From Isoetes taiwanensis (lineage: Eukaryota; Streptophyta; Lycopodiopsida; Isoetales; Isoetaceae), in assembly GCA_021234155.1 (NCBI GenBank), contig JAJEKV010000020.1, positions 6,680,563 through 6,744,562 on the forward strand: a DNA stretch of 64,000 nt, given 5' to 3'. The notes beneath the pieces are model-generated. The model was not told where the DNA came from, ran no database searches, and was given only the letters and a program-made list of their open reading frames with translations. Positions 35,175 through 46,639 of the stretch are shown here, piece after piece. The stretch's first letter is position 1; each line of letters starts with the position of its first letter. A program made the translations under genes and the position numbers.

Positions 35175-36046
35175 GAACTTCAGTCAATGTCGTGTGTGTA
35201 TTTAAGAAGCGTTTTCTTCCGCAGTTAGTTTCACACCACGTCCCCCCAACTGAATTATCCGGCCCAACTGAAGAATCCGACCCTCTCCGTTTGACGAATT
35301 CGGCCCCATTATAATAGCTATCTTGAAGAATATATATGGCCTAGAAGAAGTTCTGTGAATGCTACGAAATTAAATTAATTCACTATAGGAAAATAGCCGG
35401 AAGAGTTTACATGACAAGTTAAAAGTCTTTACCTTCTATTATTATATGCGGCTTTGCCACAAATTCGTGATCTTTAGTTAAGCTGGAGGGGATTCTTAAC
35501 CGGCAGGTCCTCGACAATTTTAGATCCCAGCCGTTAGATGTAGAACGATTATTAGCCATAATGTGCTGATCACGGTTTTGATAAACAAGCTGCCTGTTTA
35601 TCATGATAAACAGGCTGCTTGCTGCCCGTTTATCATGATAAACATGCTGCTTATTCAAGAACAGGGTGCTGGTAAACAGGCTGCTCTATTGATCATCCAG
35701 ATGATGCGCTAATGGGCTGGATTTGTGATGGGCTTTCTGCTTTGCCTCTTGGATTTCTGATCTCCGAATCAGTCCAACAAGGGCCTCTTGGATTTTCGAC
35801 TGTTCTCCTAATGACATGAACCAGGGGGAAAATTGCCTCGGACCTCCCGGTTAAAGGGTCCGGGCTCGCCCATTTATCTGAGGTAATGGGCGAGCAGGGG
35901 TGTTTATCCCCTTCATCAAAAGGGGATGCCGTTTGCTTCAGTCGGGCCTGGGCAGATAATTCAGTTTGGAGGGGGGAGGGGGGGGGGAGGCTAAACTGGG
36001 GGGAGGCTAAACTAGCCGAGTTTGGGATTGAAGCAATTTTAAGCAA
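35175..36046. promoter_or_regulatory. Upstream region of the glycosyltransferase, with palindromes
   Basis: The minus strand shows a TTAAATA box about 25 bases before the start codon region (near 35200). Two copies of the perfect palindrome GTTTATCATGATAAAC lie at about 35594-35609 and 35629-35644, within a CAGGCTGCT-containing tandem repeat (35575-35690). A G-rich tract with a short duplication is at 35970-36015. ORFs here have no family match. Confidence 0.4.
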
Positions 36047-36694
36047 GAAAAAACTACAAAATACCCTTATGTTTTGACGAATTTCACGACATTCCCCCGA
36101 ATTTAAATAAATTACTGAGATGCCCTTAGTCAATTTATATCCCTCTGTACAATTTTAAGTTTCACCTAATGCCTCCTAGTTTTTCGTATTTCATAGATTA
36201 CCCTTTGTAACAGATATTCATGGTGCCTTTTTAGCAAAGACGCCTATTTCAGTTCTCAGTACCTTAAAGGAAGGCAAGATATCAAATTAATTTCTGCTCC
36301 ATTGATTTGCTCTCAGCCATCGATTTCCTCTAGCGATTTGCAATGATCCTCTTGTCGAAAGCTCGATCTAATTTACTATAACAACTTATTGTAGCAAAAA
36401 AAAATCAAGAAAAAGGATTTGTAGGAGTTAAGAAGTAGTGAAGGACGCAAAGGCAGAGATCATAGTTCATTCACATGCAAGGAAACTCATGTTCTAGTGC
36501 TCAAGGGCATTTGGGAAATTCAAAGAAAACTTAAGGGCATTTGGGAAATTAATGTAAATCTTAAGGGCATTTGAATAATTTTAAAAGATACACAATACTT
36601 TGTATTTTGATTAACGGCATCTTAGAAAATTATCAAAACTTAGGGATATGTAGTAAAACTTGTCAAAACATAAGGGTATTTTGTAGTTTTTCCC
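36047..36694. mobile_element. MULE-type MITE, 648 bp
   Basis: The ends are inverted repeats of about 32 bp (AAAAACTACAAAATACCCTT, then ATGTTTTGAC). They are flanked by the 9-bp target duplication TTTAAGCAA at 36038-36046 and 36695-36703. A 9-bp duplication with G-plus-A-run termini fits Mutator-like elements. No transposase is encoded. The motif TTAAGGGCATTTGGGAAATT recurs three times inside (36500-36580). Confidence 0.88.
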
Positions 36695-36981
36695 TTTAAG
36701 CAATTTGAAGCTATCCACATTGCAGCCAAGTGGGATTTTTGTGCAGGTGGATGCCATTTTGATCATTTGATTTCATCGACGGAGATGCAAATTCAAAACG
36801 GTTATTCTTCGCTTTGGCGATGCGGCCCCTTCATGTTTTCGGCTATGGAAATACCACCTTCAATCCGGTTCTGGTGAGTACTCCGGTGTTTTAGTGCCCC
36901 CTTCAATCCTTGCCCCAAATGCCTGGTTGTTGTCAATTCCGCCTTGAGGGCAAAGCTTTTTCAGTGATTTTAAGAAACTAG

Positions 36982-37309
36982 GTCGAATGCTCAGATCTGC
37001 TTTTTCGGTGCCACTGGAGTTATAAAGCCTGGAGGAGTCCTAAAACAGAGTCTTCATCAGAAGCAAGTTCAAGAGATGAAGAGTGCTCACAGAGTGGGAA
37101 GGTTATAATTAATCTTGGGAAGAGGGTTTTGGATGGAGAATCTGGTCAGTCAAGTGAGCAGTTATGTGCTACTCCACGGAGGAGCCATGATGTTGGCTTT
37201 CTAGAGGCCTGGCTGATCCTAGGGGTTGCTCCCTTTGCCTTTTGCATTTTTTTCTCCAAGTTGGTAGCATACACATTTTTCTGGCTACCTTTCTATGTTA
37301 GGCATACTG
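36982..37309 (+). CDS. Exon of a glycerol-3-phosphate transporter-like (MFS) gene, partial
   Basis: The open frame reads a Ser/Glu-rich loop (TESSSEASSRDEECSQSGK), then VGFLEAWLILGVAPFAFCIF and KLVAYTFFWLPFYVRHTG, ending at a consensus donor G|GTAAGT. Plant G3Pp transporters of the major facilitator superfamily have the same order: a variable central loop, then a helix starting FLEAW-x-x-PGVAPFA and LPFY. The exon start is uncertain; CTCAG near 36994 is the nearest acceptor. The next exon is not recognised in the window. A copia element begins 120 bp downstream in what would be the intron. Either the gene is split by that insertion or this is a fragment. Confidence 0.72.
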
Positions 37310-39694
37310 GTAAGTTACTAATCTTGAGGTAGTCTTTAGCTCCATTCTGAATGTTTCTTTGTCATCTTTAAAAATTCCCTTTCTAAATGCATTTGGAATT
37401 TTAGCATTAGTATCTCTACTTTACATTTTGTCAGGATTTTGCAAATGAATAAGTCAATGTAACAATTAGAATAGCTAGACAGAAATACATGACAAGATCA
37501 GTAAATAATAATGATCACAAGATCATTACACAAGACCACTTTCTCCACAATACTCCTGCCACTTTTGCATTGGACCGATCATCTACTAGATTACTGTCTT
37601 CATTCTATTGGACCTCGAATCCTGAAAAAATGTTGACTAAAAATATCCTGGTCTTTCCCTATAATTATCCCAATGGCCATATAGACCATTGCAATTCAAT
37701 TTCGAAATAATCTATATAATAGGTAGTGACCCATGTTTACTGAAATAATCATAATGTCTGTATCACCTTGCAAAGTGAACACAGTCTTCATCTCAATCTT
37801 TCTCAAACAATTTCACACTGATATGTGAGCAACCTAGATAAAAGGGTTGCAATGCTGTGCAATCAAGTCTGCGCAACCTAGATAAAAAGGTTACCAAACT
37901 ATCTCTGCATTATTCATTCAACAATGATTATAAGATGAATATTCTAACATTCCCCTTTCAGCTTATAATCTGTTAAAAGTTTTGCATTTCAGCATTCATA
38001 ATTTTCCTGCTTGTTCCCTTGAGTACTCTGTGTATGTGATATTGCATGTCAGCTTTCAAACTTTCACTGCTTTTTGTCCTGAGCTTATTCTCCTGATTAT
38101 GTATAGAGTGTTACTATTCCCCTTTGAACTTACAGTCTTCCTATGGCTTTACAGTTTAACATCTCTAATAGATTTGAGAATCTTTTACTTCCTAAAGCTT
38201 TTGTGCATATATCAGCTAACTGTTTTTCTGAACATATAAATTTGAGCTGAATTTGACCTTTACTCACCATATCTCTAATGTAATGCATTTCCATCTCAAT
38301 GTGCTTGGTTCTCTCATGTAAAATTGGATTCTTGGTCATGGCAATACAACTTTGATTGTCACAAAACAGTTCTGTACTATTTTTTTGCTTTACTAACAGT
38401 CTTCTTGTCCATATTATTTCCTTTGCTGCTAGAGTAGTGGCTGCGTATTCTGACTCTGCAGTTGATAGTGCTATGGATGATTGCTTCTTGCTTCTCCAGC
38501 ATATAGGACCACCTCCTAGCATCATTATATAGCCTGAAGTGGATTTTCATTCATCCTGTTCCCCACACCAATCTGCATCAGAGTATCCTTTGAGTTGCAA
38601 ATCTTTTGAGTCATACACTATCCCTGTATTTTTGGTGCCCTTTAAAAATCTCAATACCCTTTTTGCTATCTGCCAATGAGCATAAATTGGGTTATTATTG
38701 TATCTACTCAGAACATTTACAATGAATGTTATATCTGGCCTGGTATCGTTTGCAATATGCAATAAACTGCCTATTAGTTGCATGTATAGAATTTTCGCCA
38801 TTTCTTCCTTTTCTTGCTCAGTCTTTGGACACATCTGTTTAGACAACTTTATTCCTGGGACAGTTGGAGCTTTTACGGAATCACAATGCTGCATGTTAAA
38901 TCTTTCTAGAACAGAGTCAAGATATTTGCTTTGACATAAGAATATCCTTTTGTTTATCTTATCTCTCTTTACCTCAATGCCCAAGAACTGAGTTAACTCT
39001 CCTAGGTCAGATATTTTATATCTGGCCTTTAACATTTCTTTGCATTCCACTAACATGCTTGCATTGTTTGCTGCCAGCACGCAGTCATCCACATAAATTG
39101 CCATTATGCAGAAATTGTCTCCCTTTCTTAAAATATATACATTTCCATCATTAGCAAGCTTTACAAAGCCTTGTTCTATTATATACTGATCGATGCACAT
39201 GTACCACTATCTTGGTGACTGCTTTAGTCCATAGACTGCCTTTTTCAGTTTCCAAACCTTGTTACCTTGCTCAAAACCTTGTGCTTGTCTCATAAAAACT
39301 TCTTCATCTAAGTCTGCATTAAGAAATGCTGTGCACACATCCATATGATGCAGTTCTAAGCTTAATGCATTTGCTATTGAGATAATTATTCTGATGCTTT
39401 CCAGTTTAACCATGGGGGAATATGTTTCATCAAAATCAATGCCTCTTTTCTGTGAATATCCCTGAGCCACTAGTCTTGTTTTGTACTTTGTAGATCCATC
39501 TGCATTCCTTTTTAACTTAAATATCCATTTACTTCCTATTGCAGTTTTCCCTTTCGGCAAATTAACTATGTCTCTGAAAAGATTTCATTTCTTCCCACAT
39601 TGCTTCTTTCCAATTTTGTGCTTCCAAACTGCTAATTGCTTTTTCATATGTTTCTGGTATTCCAGCCTCCAGTACCATCAAAGTTTCCTCTGTA

Positions 39695-40865
39695 TTTGCC
39701 GAAAGCACTTTATGCCATGCAGAACAACAGTCACCAGGCAGAGCTCTATGATTGGGGCCATCAGTCACATCTGTTTCGGGCACTGGTCGAGCTTGTCCTT
39801 CCATACGGGGTCGAGGTTTGGGGCCCGGTCGTCTCTTTGGCGACCTGGAATGACTTGGAGCAGATGCAGAAGGCATTTTTGGCATGGGCACTTGGGGTGA
39901 AACCTTCAGTCCCCTATCAGATTCTGCTGCAGGAAACTGGATTCATGTCGCTTCAGCGGGCAGCTCTTGATAGACACATCGTCTATTTTCAGAAAGTGGT
40001 TAATATGGGTGATGCTCGGCTCCCGCACCTGGTTTACGCTGTGGCAATGGGCCCGCAGTGCCTCATGGCCTGTTGGAGGGGTAAGAGAGATCAGTGGTTC
40101 GCCAGATGGAACGTGCAAGAGCACAGGTGCGTGCAGGTGGACACAGAGGCCGATCGTGACAGCCTGCGGGAGTACCTGGACGCTTGCTTCCTTGGCAAGC
40201 TCTGGGACCCCAGCGCTCTAGAGTAGGTCAAAACGGCCCATTACAAGGAGCACATCAACCCTGTGCTAGTCCGGGGCCCGCAGCTCTACCTGCGTTCCCA
40301 GCTGCCCCTGAAAAGGCGCAGACTCATTGCCTCCATTCGCACAGGTGCACACCATCTTCGCATCGAGACGGGCAGGTGGATTGGGGAGCCCCGCCAGGAC
40401 AGGCTCTGTCAGTGCTGTCAAACGGGTGCCATTGAGGATGAGTCTCACACTTTCCAGAGTTGCCCAGCATTCAGTCACATCCGGGCCAGATACACTCCCT
40501 TAGTACGGCCGGACTTACCCCTACATTTGCTGATGAACATGCCGTCAGTACGCGCTCTGGGGTCATACATTCAGGAGGTACTGAATCTGCGAGCTCACCT
40601 TTGCCCCCGCCTGGCTACCCGCTGATCAGGCACTACGGGTGCGGTGCATGAGTGTATATATTTGTGTGTTTTTGCATTTTGTATATTGGAATAGTTTGTC
40701 AGCAGGTTGATTGCTGCCACGGTTTTTCCCTCGAAAATCCTTCGGGGAGGGGGTTTTTTAATCCGGGTAGTAATCCGCTTGCTGCGCTTTTATATTGGGT
40801 CCCATAGACCGATTGGTCTCCGTGGACGATAAAAATACCTTCCTTCCTTCCTTCCTTCCTTCCTT
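39695..40865 (+). mobile_element. 5'-truncated LINE with a CCTT-repeat tail
   Basis: Plus-strand frames 39700-40226 and 40220-40625 read the end of a LINE polyprotein: LFRALVELVLPYGVEVWG, an RT-thumb pattern, then CQCCQTGAIEDESHTFQSCP, a C-x2-C...H...C zinc motif. One in-frame stop (near 40226) splits it. The 3'UTR holds a GGTTTTTCCCTCGAAAATCC and GGTTTTTTAATCCGG stem-loop (about 40722-40790). The element ends in about six CCTT units instead of poly-A. It is of a different lineage from the poly-A LINEs at 18362, 41794 and 46640. No target duplication was recognised. Confidence 0.85.
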
Positions 40866-41793
40866 ATTCAAATCTAGCCTGCTACTCTTGCCATTTTCTT
40901 TTCTGCCATAGACAGTCGTGTCTATGTTAGTGTCCTCTTTAAGTCATTTCCTGTAACATTACTAGTTCTTTCCTGATTTGCTTCAGACATATGATCATTG
41001 TCTTGTCCTTCTATAATCTGATTTTCCAACCCTGCACCATTACTTTCTTCATTTGCTTCAGATATATGATCATTGTCATGTCCTTCTATGATCTGATTTT
41101 CTAAAACTTCTCCAGCTGTGTATTTCTCCTTTTCTTCATCACCCTGATCAAAGCTCACTTCCCTTTTTCTTTCTTCAGTCACATTTCCTTTAATTGGAGT
41201 AATCTGATTCATGTTGGGCCTATATAATTCATGTTCTGCAAATGTAACATCTCTGCTCACCACAACTTTCTTCTGCGTGGGATTATACATTCTGTATGCC
41301 TTCGATTGTTCATCATAACCAACCAGATAAGTTATGACGGATTTGTCATCTAATCTTTGTCTCATTTCTTGAGGAATATGTGTATATCCGAAGCATCCAA
41401 AGACTCTGTATTTTTCATAGCTTGGGATTTTTCCTGACCATAGCATTTCTGGAGTCTTTTTTTAAAGTATTTGTTGGCATAACATTTTGTATTGATACTG
41501 CTGTTTTCACTACTTCTTCCCAGAGAAAATTTGGAAGGCCTGCATGTTTAAGCATTGACCTGACAGCATTTAAGATAGTTTTGTTTTTCCTCTCTGCAAC
41601 TCCGTTTTGTTGTGGTGTATAACTACAAGTATATTGTCTTCTAATCCCCTTTTTAATGCAATAACTCTTAAATTTTGAGGACATGTACTCACCTCCACGG
41701 TCAGATCTTACGCACTTGATTTTCTTCCCTGTTTCACATTCTACTTCAGCTGCAAATGCCTTGAAAGCTTCAAAAGCCAAATCCTTTGTTCTC

Positions 41794-44260
41794 TTGTTTT
41801 TTTTAATTGAAGGCGTATTTATATATTAATTATAAAGTATAAGTTAACAAAAAGTACTTTTTGAAGGGAAGTATAACCCTAGTGGTAAATATGAAAATAG
41901 AGATGGATAATAATAAAAAGTTGTAGCGAAGTTTTGAACTAGATACGAAACCCTGTATCATATATGATACCTGTTGTGATCTAGAAATATGATCTGAGGT
42001 TAAGATTGCTGGATTTCCTGCCCCTGTCCCTGACCATAACTGAGAGGACACAGAAGGCGCACATGCATAATTCTGCTTTAGCCATATTAAGTCAGCCTTT
42101 GCTATCTTTTGCTTCACAAAGCATTCCTCTTCTTGCATCAGGATTCTGGTCACAGCAACAATTGCAAAGGCAAGGTTCGTCATGACCATAGAGATTGTGG
42201 GGACCGAACACTTTGATCCATTGTTGATTAGCCACTGGATCGATCCTCTTCCACTTAAGCTTGCGCACCAGTACAAAAATGATTCCTGTAATATCAGAAA
42301 GAAAGAAGTAAGACTCATGTTTAAACCTATGCAGCAGCCTCCGGATGAGTTATATCACAATTAAAAATGAAGTTATTCCTTCCCTTCCAGATTCGCCACA
42401 GAAGAATATAAACTCTCCAATCATTGGGGTTATTTGGCAGAAAAAACTCCAGCGGGTCAAGCGAGTTAAGATCAAAGCCAAAAATAGTGGAAGCGAGCTC
42501 AAGGACCCATTCCGACCAGATGCACGATTTGAATAAGTGCTCCTCATCTTCCCTGAAGCTGACACATCTAGGACAGGCATCCGAATCTGTCATATGGATT
42601 ATGTGCCTCTTATGGTTAGTAGCCAGAGCCCTATGCCAAAGCTGCCACATGAAAGACTTCACTTTAGGGGGGGTGGGGCTTGACCACATGAACTTTAAAT
42701 TCTTTATGCATCTCTCCTCCTCAGTTTGCCATTTGCTGTGTAAGGAGAGCCTTTGGCTTCTGATCAGGTACTTGTATGCAGTTTTAACTTTGAAGCCAGC
42801 AATTCCATTGTGAGTCCAGTTATGGTCGTCATCATCTATCCACCTTCCTTGAGAGAGCATCAGACAAATATTGTTGTAGAGGACCTCGGTATTGATCCCT
42901 TCTCCTGCCAAAGCTGAGTATTGAAAAGGGATGATCCCATGGTCATCAACATGTCTCTGATGAAGAGGATATCTTTGCTTCCCCATAACCTGGCCTACTC
43001 CGGGAAGTGACATGCTAAACATAAGGACGAATCATTGGTTAGGAGTCCCGGGTTCCAGAAGATAGACTGATCCATGGAAAGCCCCTCTTTCCAAGTAAAT
43101 ATCCCCTTAACTGAATTCCAAGCTTTAATCTATTTTTTAATAAGACCAGGGATAGAATTAGGAACCGTGAAAGGAAAATAAATTGAGTGGGGGAGAACCA
43201 AATTTAATTTCCTCCAACCATAGGAGAGACATTTGCTCAGATAATGCCTAATAATAATGGAGACTGGATGATTGATCTTATTATAGACTGCCTTATAAAA
43301 ATATTTAGCAGCAAGGGCTATCCCCTGCTTCTCAATGTTAATAACTCCGAGCCCCCCAAGGCTTTTACTCTTGCAACATTCTTCCATGGCCACTGGAATC
43401 CAGCATCTCCTATTCTGTCCACGTGATATAAATCTCACAATGATGCTCTGTAACTTGGATGTCACTTTCTTCGGAGCAAGAATGACAGAGGACTGATAGA
43501 CATGGGAAGAGAAAATAACAAAATTGGCAATAATGGCTCTCCCCTGCTTAGAAATATACTTGGAGTTTAAACTATCCAACTTTTTCTGGAATTTCTCAAT
43601 GATATCAGACCAGATATCAGAGGGGCTGCCTTTCAGGGCTAAGGGGATTCCTAAAACCTTAGAAGAGTCGGTGGGGAGGATATATTTACAACCCAGGAGA
43701 GCAGCCATTTGCTCTCCTTTTACCTGATCTCTGGCCACCACTTTAGATTTGATTGGGTTGATTTTACAACCCGACGCTTCTCCAAATTCTTCCAGAATAA
43801 TTTGAGTGTTGGTGATAGATCTGTTGTCCATCGACACTAGTAGGAATGTATCATCCCCAAAATGACCATTTAAGATTTGATCCATTTCTCCATTGTTTGG
43901 GAGGGTGAGACCTTGGATCATATTAGTCCTTTTTGCCTCTTCCAATTTACCATGAAGAGACTCCATTATAATAAGAAATAGAAATGGAGCCAGTGGACAG
44001 CCCTACTTCACTCCTCTTTGCAAGGGAAAGAAGGGGCCACATTCTCCATTAATTAAAACAGAAGATCTAGAATTTGAGAGAATTGCTCTGATTAGGAGGA
44101 TTACCTCATCCGAGAAGCCCAAGGCTTTGCAACATTTGAATAAAAAGTCCCAGCTTACCGTGTCGAAATCTTTGGTGATATCAAGCTTGATAAGAGCGAT
44201 ATCCTGATTGGAATCTTTAGCCCAATTGAGCCCCAACATAGCTGTGACCACGTTGTCCAT
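41794..44260 (-). mobile_element. 5'-truncated LINE with RT and zf-RVT inside the copia element
   Basis: It is bounded by a 16-bp target duplication CAAATCCTTTGTTCTC (41778-41793 and 44261-44276). On the minus strand it reads RT motif LDITKDFDTVSWDFL (about 44150-44200), FGDDTFLLVSM (about 43850, in the catalytic YADD position), and a GGLGVINIEKQGIALAAKYF segment. A zf-RVT domain (SPTPPKVKSFMWQLWHRALA, then CPRC) is at 42327-43022. The end is a short poly-A (T run at 41796-41806 on plus). Frames are interrupted between 43022 and 43130. An open frame at 44003-44884 runs from copia integrase into this LINE by chance. Confidence 0.93.
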
Positions 44261-45895
44261 CAAATCCTTTGTTCTCAAACAGTAAACCTTGGTTTTCCTG
44301 CTAAAGTCATCAACAAAAGTTATGAAATAATATTTTCCTGTTATACCAGTCACATTTAGAGGACCACATAAATCCGTGTGAATTAGCTCTAGAATTTCAT
44401 TTGACTTCCTTTTTGCTTTTTCAAATGGCAGTCTCGAGTGTTTTCCTAGAAGGCAGCACACATAATTTTCTGTTTTGGTGTCTGCAGAATTGATCCAGCC
44501 ATGTTTGATCATGGATTCAACGGTCTTTACATTTACATGTCCCAATCTTTGATGCCATATTGATATGTTTGGAATTATAGTTAAATTTATGCTTCCAATA
44601 CATTTTGAACTTAAGCCAAACAGATTTCCAACTCTTCTTCCCAAAAACCTCAATTCATTTCCTTCAAAAATCTTACAATGCATTTGTTCGAAAACAACTT
44701 TAAATCCCATGTCAACTAGTTGAGATGGGAACACATAGCACATTTTGAATCTAAAACTCCAATGTCTTCTACTCATTGTAAATCTCCATTCCCAACTTGT
44801 ATGTGTCCTCCTTGACTCCACATGACATGTAGAAAATATCTTGCTTACCTCATCCTCTTCTTCAACAGTGTCTTCTTCCAGCAAGACTTCCTCTGCAACA
44901 TTTGCCTCAGGGTTTGTTCCTTTCTACCTCTTCCCCTTCCTCTAAAAACAGAATTGCCTCTGCTGCTCCTTCCTCTTCCCCTAGATCCAGCCTTAGGTGT
45001 GAAACAATTTGAAGCATAGTGTCCTTTCCCACCACAATTGTAACAGTTTATTTCCCTTGTTAGGTCAGGACAATCTATTTTAATATGACCAAGTTTGTTG
45101 CAGTTAAAACATGGGCCAACTTTGCTACCTTGGCGATTTATACCTTTCTAGTTGCCCTTAGTAAACAAAATTTGAGACGTTTCCTCATCTTCCATGACTC
45201 TATTCTGCTCAAGTTCAGTCTTGAGCATCCTTTCTGCTTCCTTTCTTGTCTTGGCAATGGTTCTAATGAAGATTGATACACTTCCTAAGTTGACAATTGC
45301 CCTAGAGATAGCCAATACTTGCTGTTGTTGGGTATAATGCACACCTGCACCTTCTAAATCAGCTATAATATTGTCAAAATTCGGAAAGAAATCATTCACA
45401 TTATCCTTGTCTTGGAATTTCAATCTTCTTAATTCACTCTCCAACACATCTATTTGGGAAGAGGTTTTTTCTTCATAAGTGATCAGCATATAATTCCACA
45501 TTTGCTTGGGTGTCATGCCTCTTAACTTCAAAACTATACTTGTACTCACTTTACTCATAATGATGCCTTGATCTAATTTTTGCACTTTCGTCACTTGTTC
45601 CTCCTCTCGAAGTATCAATAACTTCTCTTGTTTGTACTGTTACAGACTGCTCTTCATTTGAAGATGAACTTCCCTCTCTACCTACCGCTGTACTTCTTAT
45701 TTCTGGACTTCTCAAGCTGGATTCCCCTTCACTTGGTTCATTAAGTTCCCATAAATTTTCAACCTGCAAAACATGCTTGATTTTCTCCTTCCACACCTGG
45801 AATCCAGAGTCCCCTTTAAAAACATCTATTGCATTCAATAGACCTGCACCGAATCTGCTTGCCATGTTTCTGAAATATCCTTGCTTTGATACCAA

Positions 45896-46612
45896 GTCAG
45901 GATTTTGCAAATGAATAAGTCAATGCAACAATTAGAATAGTTAGACAGAAACACATGACAAGATCAGTAAATAATAATGATCACAAGATCATTACACAAG
46001 ACCACTTTCTCTACAATACTCCTTATTGATCATCTCCATATATCAAATTCAACAAGCAAGCAAGGTTTTATGGTATTAAACCTTGTATTTTCAGCATACT
46101 ATTGTAACTTAAGACTATCATAAAATATTCAGATTAATACAAGGACAAACCTCGAGGTTAAACGCTTCACCCAAGATGCACGTTCTATTTCTTTTTGTTT
46201 TATTTTATGCTCTCAGTTCCGGCTGTTTAGCCTAACCGAAAGCTTTCAGATCTATTAGCAAATCCTTCCTGCCACTTTTGCATTGGACCGATCATCTGCT
46301 AGATTATTGTCTTCATTCTATTGGACCTCGAATTCTGAAAAAATGTTGACTAAAAATATCCTGGTCTTTCCTTATAATTATCCCAATGGTCACGTAGACC
46401 ATTGCAATTCAATTTCGAAATAATCTATATAATAGGTTAACGAAGTGACCCGTGTTTACTGAAATAATCATAATGTCTGTATCACCTTGCAATGTGAACC
46501 CAGTCTTCATCTCAACCTTTCTCAAACAATTTCACACTGATATGTGAGCAACCTAGATAAAAAGGTTGCAATGCTGTGCAATCAAGTCTGCGCAACCTAG
46601 ATAAAAAGGTTA
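45896..46612 (-). repeat. Copia 5' LTR with an extra ~245-bp block
   Basis: Two stretches match the 3' LTR (45897-46022 with 37431-37557, and about 46268-46612 with 37558-37895). The block 46023-46267 has no counterpart in the 3' LTR. It contains no gene. Confidence 0.85.
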
Positions 46613-46639
46613 CCAATAGTCCAGGTACATTGCTTGACA

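Larger units (their letters stand above)
37429..46612 (-). mobile_element. Ty1/copia fossil with two nested LINEs
   Basis: 3' LTR 37429-37949 (minus strand TGTTAGAA to CTGACA) and 5' LTR about 45896-46612 flank the element. A GAAAGGGGAA polypurine tract precedes the 3' LTR, and a tRNA-Met-type site (TTGGTATCAAAGC) lies at 45881-45896. Parts in order on the minus strand: gag (about 45910-45150), CCHC zinc knuckles (45010-45120), GAG-pre-integrase and integrase (44880-44280 and 41780-40870), RT (39560-38550), and RNase H (38525-38130; STAESEYAA is recognisable). This order marks Ty1/copia. LTRs differ by about 3-4 percent by eye. It is broken in several places, including by two LINE insertions. 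Confidence 0.93.

Noticed and set aside
44003-44884. A 293-codon minus-strand frame apparently fusing integrase and reverse transcriptase
   Set aside because: It crosses the 3'-side target duplication of a LINE inserted in the copia element; the fusion is a chance read-through, not a designed protein.
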